NCBI GenBank assembly: GCA_003224075.1
Contig: QHYF01000114.1
Coordinates: forward strand, 1 to 7,375
Source: Acidobacteriota bacterium
Lineage (GTDB): Bacteria; Acidobacteriota; Terriglobia; Acidiferrales; UBA7541
Direction of reading: 5' to 3'
DNA length: 7,375 bases
Position 1 is the stretch's first letter; each line of letters starts with the position of its first letter. A model generated the notes under the pieces. It had not been told where the DNA came from. It did no database searches and was given only the letters and a program-made list of their open reading frames with translations. This document shows positions 5,077 to 7,375 of the stretch, piece after piece. A program made the position numbers and the translations under genes.

Positions 5077-5100
5077 AAATTTTGCAAATTCGCAAAATTT
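5077..5100. promoter_or_regulatory. 24-bp inverted repeat abutting promoter B (possible operator)
   Basis: AAATTTTGC (5077-5085) and GCAAAATTT (5092-5100) are perfect 9-bp arms around a 6-bp centre, 3 bp upstream of the -35. The position suits a dimeric regulator or an AT-rich UP element. Module A has a direct repeat in the same position instead. Confidence 0.5.
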
Positions 5101-5118
5101 CCTGTTACTCTCGCCTTT

Positions 5119-5172
5119 TCAGTGACATTGGAAGCCGCAGGCAACCCATGTGCTGGTGTCCGCTGCGATCAT
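5119..5172 (-). pseudogene. vapC: truncated vapC (PIN-domain toxin), 5' end only
   Basis: The ATG overlaps the antitoxin stop (ATGA), the usual translational coupling of vapBC pairs. The frame reads MIAADTSTWVA, which matches the first beta-strand of PIN-domain ribonucleases, including the catalytic aspartate (D5) and the DTSxW signature. After about 11 codons the match ends, and the frame runs CGFQCH to a stop. Full VapC toxins have about 130 residues, so nearly all of the domain is gone. The break lies near 5139, between this locus and promoter module B. The rest of the gene was not found in the window. The product should be inactive. Confidence 0.75.
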
Positions 5173-5372
5173 CGGTCGGCTTTCAGCTCTGCTACGGTGC
5201 GCGAGAAGCGGACCTTCCCTCGGAGCCGGCGCAGGCGAGCGTAAGTCCGCGCTGCCGCAACGAGCTGCAGCCCCTTACGAACGGTCTGTGTGATGCCAAC
5301 ACCGCTGGCGCGCTGCGCCTTCTCAAGAAGCTCCTGTGGCACTTCCACGGTGATCTTACGCGCTGTGTCCAT
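5169..5372 (-). CDS. vapB: VapB-type antitoxin, apparently orphaned
   Basis: This 67-residue protein starts MDTARKITVEVPQELLEKAQ. The N-terminal part gives a beta-strand (KITVEVP) and two helices (ELLEKAQRA, then GITQTVRKGLQLVAAARTYAR), typical of ribbon-helix-helix antitoxins that bind their own operator as dimers. The C-terminal part (LRGKVRFSRTVAELKADR) is the expected toxin-wrapping tail. Its stop overlaps the start of the vapC remnant. The antitoxin is complete while its toxin is truncated, so it may survive as a stand-alone repressor or as an antidote to a related toxin elsewhere. No clear Shine-Dalgarno site precedes the ATG. A palindrome 20 bp upstream is a likely self-regulatory operator. 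Confidence 0.85.
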   Translation of the reverse strand: MDTARKITVEVPQELLEKAQRASGVGITQTVRKGLQLVAAARTYARLRRLRGKVRFSRTVAELKADR

Positions 5373-5391
5373 AACGGCTTATTGTGCCATG

Positions 5392-5409
5392 TTCAATACC
5401 AGTATTGAA
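5392..5409. promoter_or_regulatory. palindromic operator candidate for vapB
   Basis: TTCAATAC-CA-GTATTGAA is a perfect 18-bp inverted repeat with a 2-bp centre, starting 20 bp upstream of the antitoxin ATG. VapB antitoxins commonly repress their own operon at such sites, so binding by this VapB is the simplest reading. Confidence 0.65.
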
Positions 5410-5493
5410 TATGGTATCTCCGCTGGCGCACAATCCGAAAGTTTCGGCGAACTCCCCCGTTTGCTTCCGCCAACTGCTTCTTGACTCTTCCTC

Positions 5494-5522
5494 TTGACTG
5501 GCGCGCTTCAGGGGAGCATAGT
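5494..5522 (+). promoter_or_regulatory. possible promoter of the GYD-domain gene
   Basis: TTGACT (5494-5499), a 17-bp spacer and CATAGT (5517-5522) give a fair sigma-70 match 40 bp upstream of the start codon. The -10 box matches only 4 of 6 bases. Confidence 0.4.
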
Positions 5523-5562
5523 TCCGCCATCCCACGAATCTCTCCCCGTAAGGAGGCCTGCC

Positions 5563-5916
5563 ATGCCGTTCTTTCTTCATCAGGTAAGTTACACGCCCGA
5601 AGCTCTGGCGCGGCTCATCGCCAATCCACAGGATCGCTTTGACGCCGTGCGCGCTCCGGTCGACAAACTTGGCGGAAGGGTGCTGAACTCGTACTTCGCC
5701 TTCGGCCAGTACGACGCGGTACTCATTACCGAAATGCCGGACAACGTCTCAGCGGCCGCGATCGCCCTGGCGTTCGCCGCTGGCGGCTCGCTACGCGAAT
5801 GCCAGACGACGGCGCTGTTGTCCAACGCCGAGGGCATCGAGGCGATGCGCAAAGCCGCGACCTGCGGTTACCGCCCGGTTCAAGCCGCAGCCAGCGCGGC
5901 AGCCGCCACACCGTAG
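5563..5916 (+). CDS. GYD-domain protein (117 aa)
   Basis: This is a small soluble alpha/beta protein of the GYD family, which has a ferredoxin-like fold and no settled biochemical role. Visible family features are the N-terminal strand MPFFLHQVSYTPEAL, a conserved NPQDR (21-25), the family motif F-G-Q-Y-D (47-51) in a strand that continues AVLITEMPDN, and the AAAIALAFAAGGSL helix (64-76) before TTALLSNAEGIEAMRKA. The last 15 residues are an alanine-rich tail. AGGAGG (5551-5556) lies 6 nt before the ATG at 5563, which fixes the start. It is followed by 150 bp without a gene and then the DinB-like gene on the same strand. Confidence 0.85.
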   Translation: MPFFLHQVSYTPEALARLIANPQDRFDAVRAPVDKLGGRVLNSYFAFGQYDAVLITEMPDNVSAAAIALAFAAGGSLRECQTTALLSNAEGIEAMRKAATCGYRPVQAAASAAAATP

Positions 5917-6066
5917 TGACGCAACCGCCGCAGTCTTCAAACTGGTCTGCGCTTTCGGGGCGCGACCCGGCGGACCAAAATCCAATCGCGCTGGGAGTGT
6001 GGGTCCACTGCTTCCTAACGTGAGCCGCGGGCGTCGGTGCTAAACTCTGCACGAAGGAGGCTCCCG

Positions 6067-6819
6067 ATGCGTCCCAATCGCCTGCTGGCAGCATACCTCT
6101 CACCGATTGCCCTTGCCATCGTCGTACTCGTGGTCTGCTCTTTCGCGGATAAGTCTGCGGAAGCCCAATCTTCACAACCGTTTCCGCCGGCGCAGTCGCA
6201 GCGACCCGACCAGACGAAACCGCTTGAGGATAGGAGCGCCCAAAGCGCTCCGCCTGCGCAGCAACCCACCGCCGCTGAAATGAGTAAGAAGGAAACTGTC
6301 GCGTCCGCGTTCCTCCGCGGCAGCGGCTTCCAGGAATACCAGGTGCGTTCCGCCGCGGAAGCGATGCCCGAGGAAAAATACGGCTACCGTCCCGCCGAGG
6401 GTAAATTCAAAAACGAAAAGCCGCAATTCGGTCCCGCCGAAGTCCGTACTTTCGCCGAACAGGTCAAGCACGTGGCGTGCGCAAACTTCGGGTTCGCCGC
6501 CGAATTCGACGGCCAGAAGCCGCCCGAGGCCTGCGACAAAGGCGGCCCCAGCCCCGCGAAAACCAAGAAAGAATTGCTGATCTATCTGCGCGATTCGTTT
6601 GCCGCGATCCGCAAATCGCTCGGCGCCATTGACGCGAAGAACATGTTCGATCCCATTGAAGGGCCCTACGCCGGGCCGAACACGCGCCTCGGCCTGGCCA
6701 CCGTGGTGGTCTGGCACGCCGCCGATCACTACGGTCAGATGATTCTCTACTTGCGCGAGAACAACATCGTCCCGCCCGCCAGCCGCCCCAATCCGCCGGA
6801 GCTGCAGGACAAGTACTGA
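6067..6819 (+). CDS. secreted DinB-like protein (250 aa)
   Basis: An exported DinB-superfamily protein. Residues 1-34 form a signal peptide: basic start MRPNRLL, hydrophobic core LSPIALAIVVLVV, and a likely cleavage site after AEA. Residues 35-72 are a Q/P/S-rich linker. The DinB-like four-helix bundle follows, with AAEAMPEEKYGYRPAEG (96-112), FAEQVKHVA (129-137) and VVVWHAADHYGQMILYLR (213-230). The three histidines H135, H217 and H221 match the metal-binding triad of the family. Such proteins are frequent in acidobacteria. Intracellular relatives include thiol-dependent transferases, but the role of secreted ones is not established. AAGGAGG (6054-6060) lies 6 nt before the ATG. Confidence 0.87.
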   Translation: MRPNRLLAAYLSPIALAIVVLVVCSFADKSAEAQSSQPFPPAQSQRPDQTKPLEDRSAQSAPPAQQPTAAEMSKKETVASAFLRGSGFQEYQVRSAAEAMPEEKYGYRPAEGKFKNEKPQFGPAEVRTFAEQVKHVACANFGFAAEFDGQKPPEACDKGGPSPAKTKKELLIYLRDSFAAIRKSLGAIDAKNMFDPIEGPYAGPNTRLGLATVVVWHAADHYGQMILYLRENNIVPPASRPNPPELQDKY

Positions 6820-6829
6820 TGCGGGGGGC

Positions 6830-6862
6830 TTGCAGATGGCCCATGAGTCCACAAGTCTGCAA
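6830..6862. repeat. 7-bp inverted repeat downstream of the DinB-like gene
   Basis: TTGCAGA (6830-6836) and TCTGCAA (6856-6862) are perfect arms 19 bp apart, starting 10 bp after the stop. It lacks a T-tract on the plus strand, so it is at best a weak or factor-dependent terminator or an RNA-stabilising hairpin. Confidence 0.4.
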
Positions 6863-6905
6863 AACATGAATCGGCCCAAGCCAGCCTTTTTAAGGAGCCC
6901 GTCCC

Positions 6906-6933
6906 TTAAAGCCTTGACGTACTGTTGTATACT
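6906..6933 (+). promoter_or_regulatory. possible promoter of the hydrolase-like gene
   Basis: A good -10 box, TATACT (6928-6933), lies 32 bp before the GTG start. A weak -35, TTAAAG (6906-6911), sits 16 bp upstream. The better-looking TTGACG (6914-6919) is only 8 bp away and cannot serve with this -10. Confidence 0.4.
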
Positions 6934-6965
6934 GCGACGCGGCCTGAAGGTCAAAAGGAGGTTGA

Positions 6966-7375
6966 GTGAAAACCCTCCATGTCGGCAATTCCATCGTCAT
7001 TGACCCCGAAAGCGGTCCGTCTCCCGCCGTCGTGGTCTATGGGGGACTTTACGGGTGGGAAGGTAGGTGGCTGGTGCACGAGATACCCGCGTCCCTGCGG
7101 GGGAGCGTCATCTTCGTTCTACCGACACACTTCACGCATGACTGCAATGCCTGCCTTAAAGAGTTACACACGAAAATCAGTCCGGCGAATATCTCTTCCT
7201 ACTCGCTCTGCGGCTACTCCCGGGGCGGTGTCGAGGTGTACAGGTACCGGAACCTCGCGCAGTGGAAGATCCTCGGCCTCATCGATCCGTCGGCGCCGAC
7301 GATGGGTGGATTCCCGGAGACGGTGCTGGACAATTTCAGTTCCAAGATCCGCTGTGTGTACTGGGTGCCGAATTG
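6966..7375 (+). CDS. alpha/beta-hydrolase-like protein, 3' end cut by window edge
   Basis: The frame is open from a GTG to the end of the window, giving 136 residues. AAAAGGAGG (6953-6961) lies 4 nt before the GTG, which supports this start. The protein has a strand-rich beginning (SPAVVVYGGLYGW, 19-31), a second strand (SVIFVLPTHF, 47-56), and the nucleophile elbow G83-Y-S85-R-G87-G88 after SSYSLC. This fits the GxSxG serine of alpha/beta hydrolases, with a following strand KILGLIDPSAPT (101-112). The histidine and acid of the triad would lie beyond the edge. No signal peptide is seen. Substrate and pathway cannot be given. A cutinase-like, lipase or phage lysin-B-like esterase are all possible. 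Confidence 0.6.
   Translation, partial: MKTLHVGNSIVIDPESGPSPAVVVYGGLYGWEGRWLVHEIPASLRGSVIFVLPTHFTHDCNACLKELHTKISPANISSYSLCGYSRGGVEVYRYRNLAQWKILGLIDPSAPTMGGFPETVLDNFSSKIRCVYWVPN

Larger units (their letters stand above)
4724..5118. other. 395-bp gene-free region upstream of pilZ, with inverted repeats and module B
   Basis: I see no convincing gene here. The right part (5000-5100) is module B. The left part has several inverted repeats: GCCCG-ATAG-CGGGC (4827-4840), CTTGCC/GGCAAG (4860-4879), an alternative pairing GGTCTT/AAGACC (4844-4849 with 4877-4882), and AGAGAG/CTCTCT enclosing them. They could form a leader RNA for pilZ, but GC-rich DNA gives such pairs by chance. Confidence 0.35.

Noticed and set aside
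6914..6933. TTGACG plus TATACT as a full sigma-70 promoter
   Set aside because: The spacing is only 8 bp, too short for RNA polymerase to use both boxes.
6172..6954. Open frame of 260 codons on the minus strand opposite the DinB-like gene
   Set aside because: It is a codon-bias shadow; the plus-strand gene has a signal peptide, a His triad and a strong ribosome site.
1..7375. Complete prophage
   Set aside because: No integrase, repressor, attachment sites, lysis or tail genes are visible. Only a packaging-side cluster is in view, so completeness cannot be judged.

Overview
The window is GC-rich DNA that reads like a Terriglobia-type acidobacterium. This is an inference from protein flavour (single-domain PilZ, GYD-domain and secreted DinB-like proteins) and from a dispersed repeat whose translation reads VIPSEARNL. 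No rRNA or marker gene is present to prove it. No tRNA, rRNA or CRISPR array was seen.

The left 4.1 kb is a leftward (minus-strand) phage-type cluster. In transcription order it holds a 123-aa virion-like protein, an 88-aa phage-type protein, a 179-aa protein in the terminase small subunit position, a 54-aa membrane protein, the large terminase subunit TerL, and probably the first codons of the next gene at the window edge. The cluster is interrupted by a plus-strand REP-associated tyrosine transposase (RAYT) with a REP pair (BIME) on each side. TerL carries a second, unrelated palindromic repeat inserted in frame in its nuclease domain. The 179-aa gene contains a perfect 20-bp palindrome.

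The middle (4.1-5.4 kb) is a mosaic, also leftward. It holds a PilZ gene, an intact vapB-type antitoxin, and a vapC toxin gene cut off after about 11 recognisable codons. Two near-identical regulatory modules lie here, one upstream of the 123-aa gene and one upstream of the PilZ gene. Each has a near-consensus sigma-70 promoter (TTGACA, 16 bp, TGG-TATACT), a conserved initially transcribed sequence, and a terminator-like hairpin followed by a T-rich tract 10-15 nt after the expected start site. Each could make an RNA of about 40-55 nt or act as an attenuated leader. This duplicated module is the least explained structure in the window.

The right 1.9 kb is plus-strand and looks like ordinary chromosome: a GYD-domain protein, a secreted DinB-like protein, and the start of an alpha/beta-hydrolase-like protein that runs off the right edge. 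The first two have strong Shine-Dalgarno sites; the third has a strong site and a GTG start.
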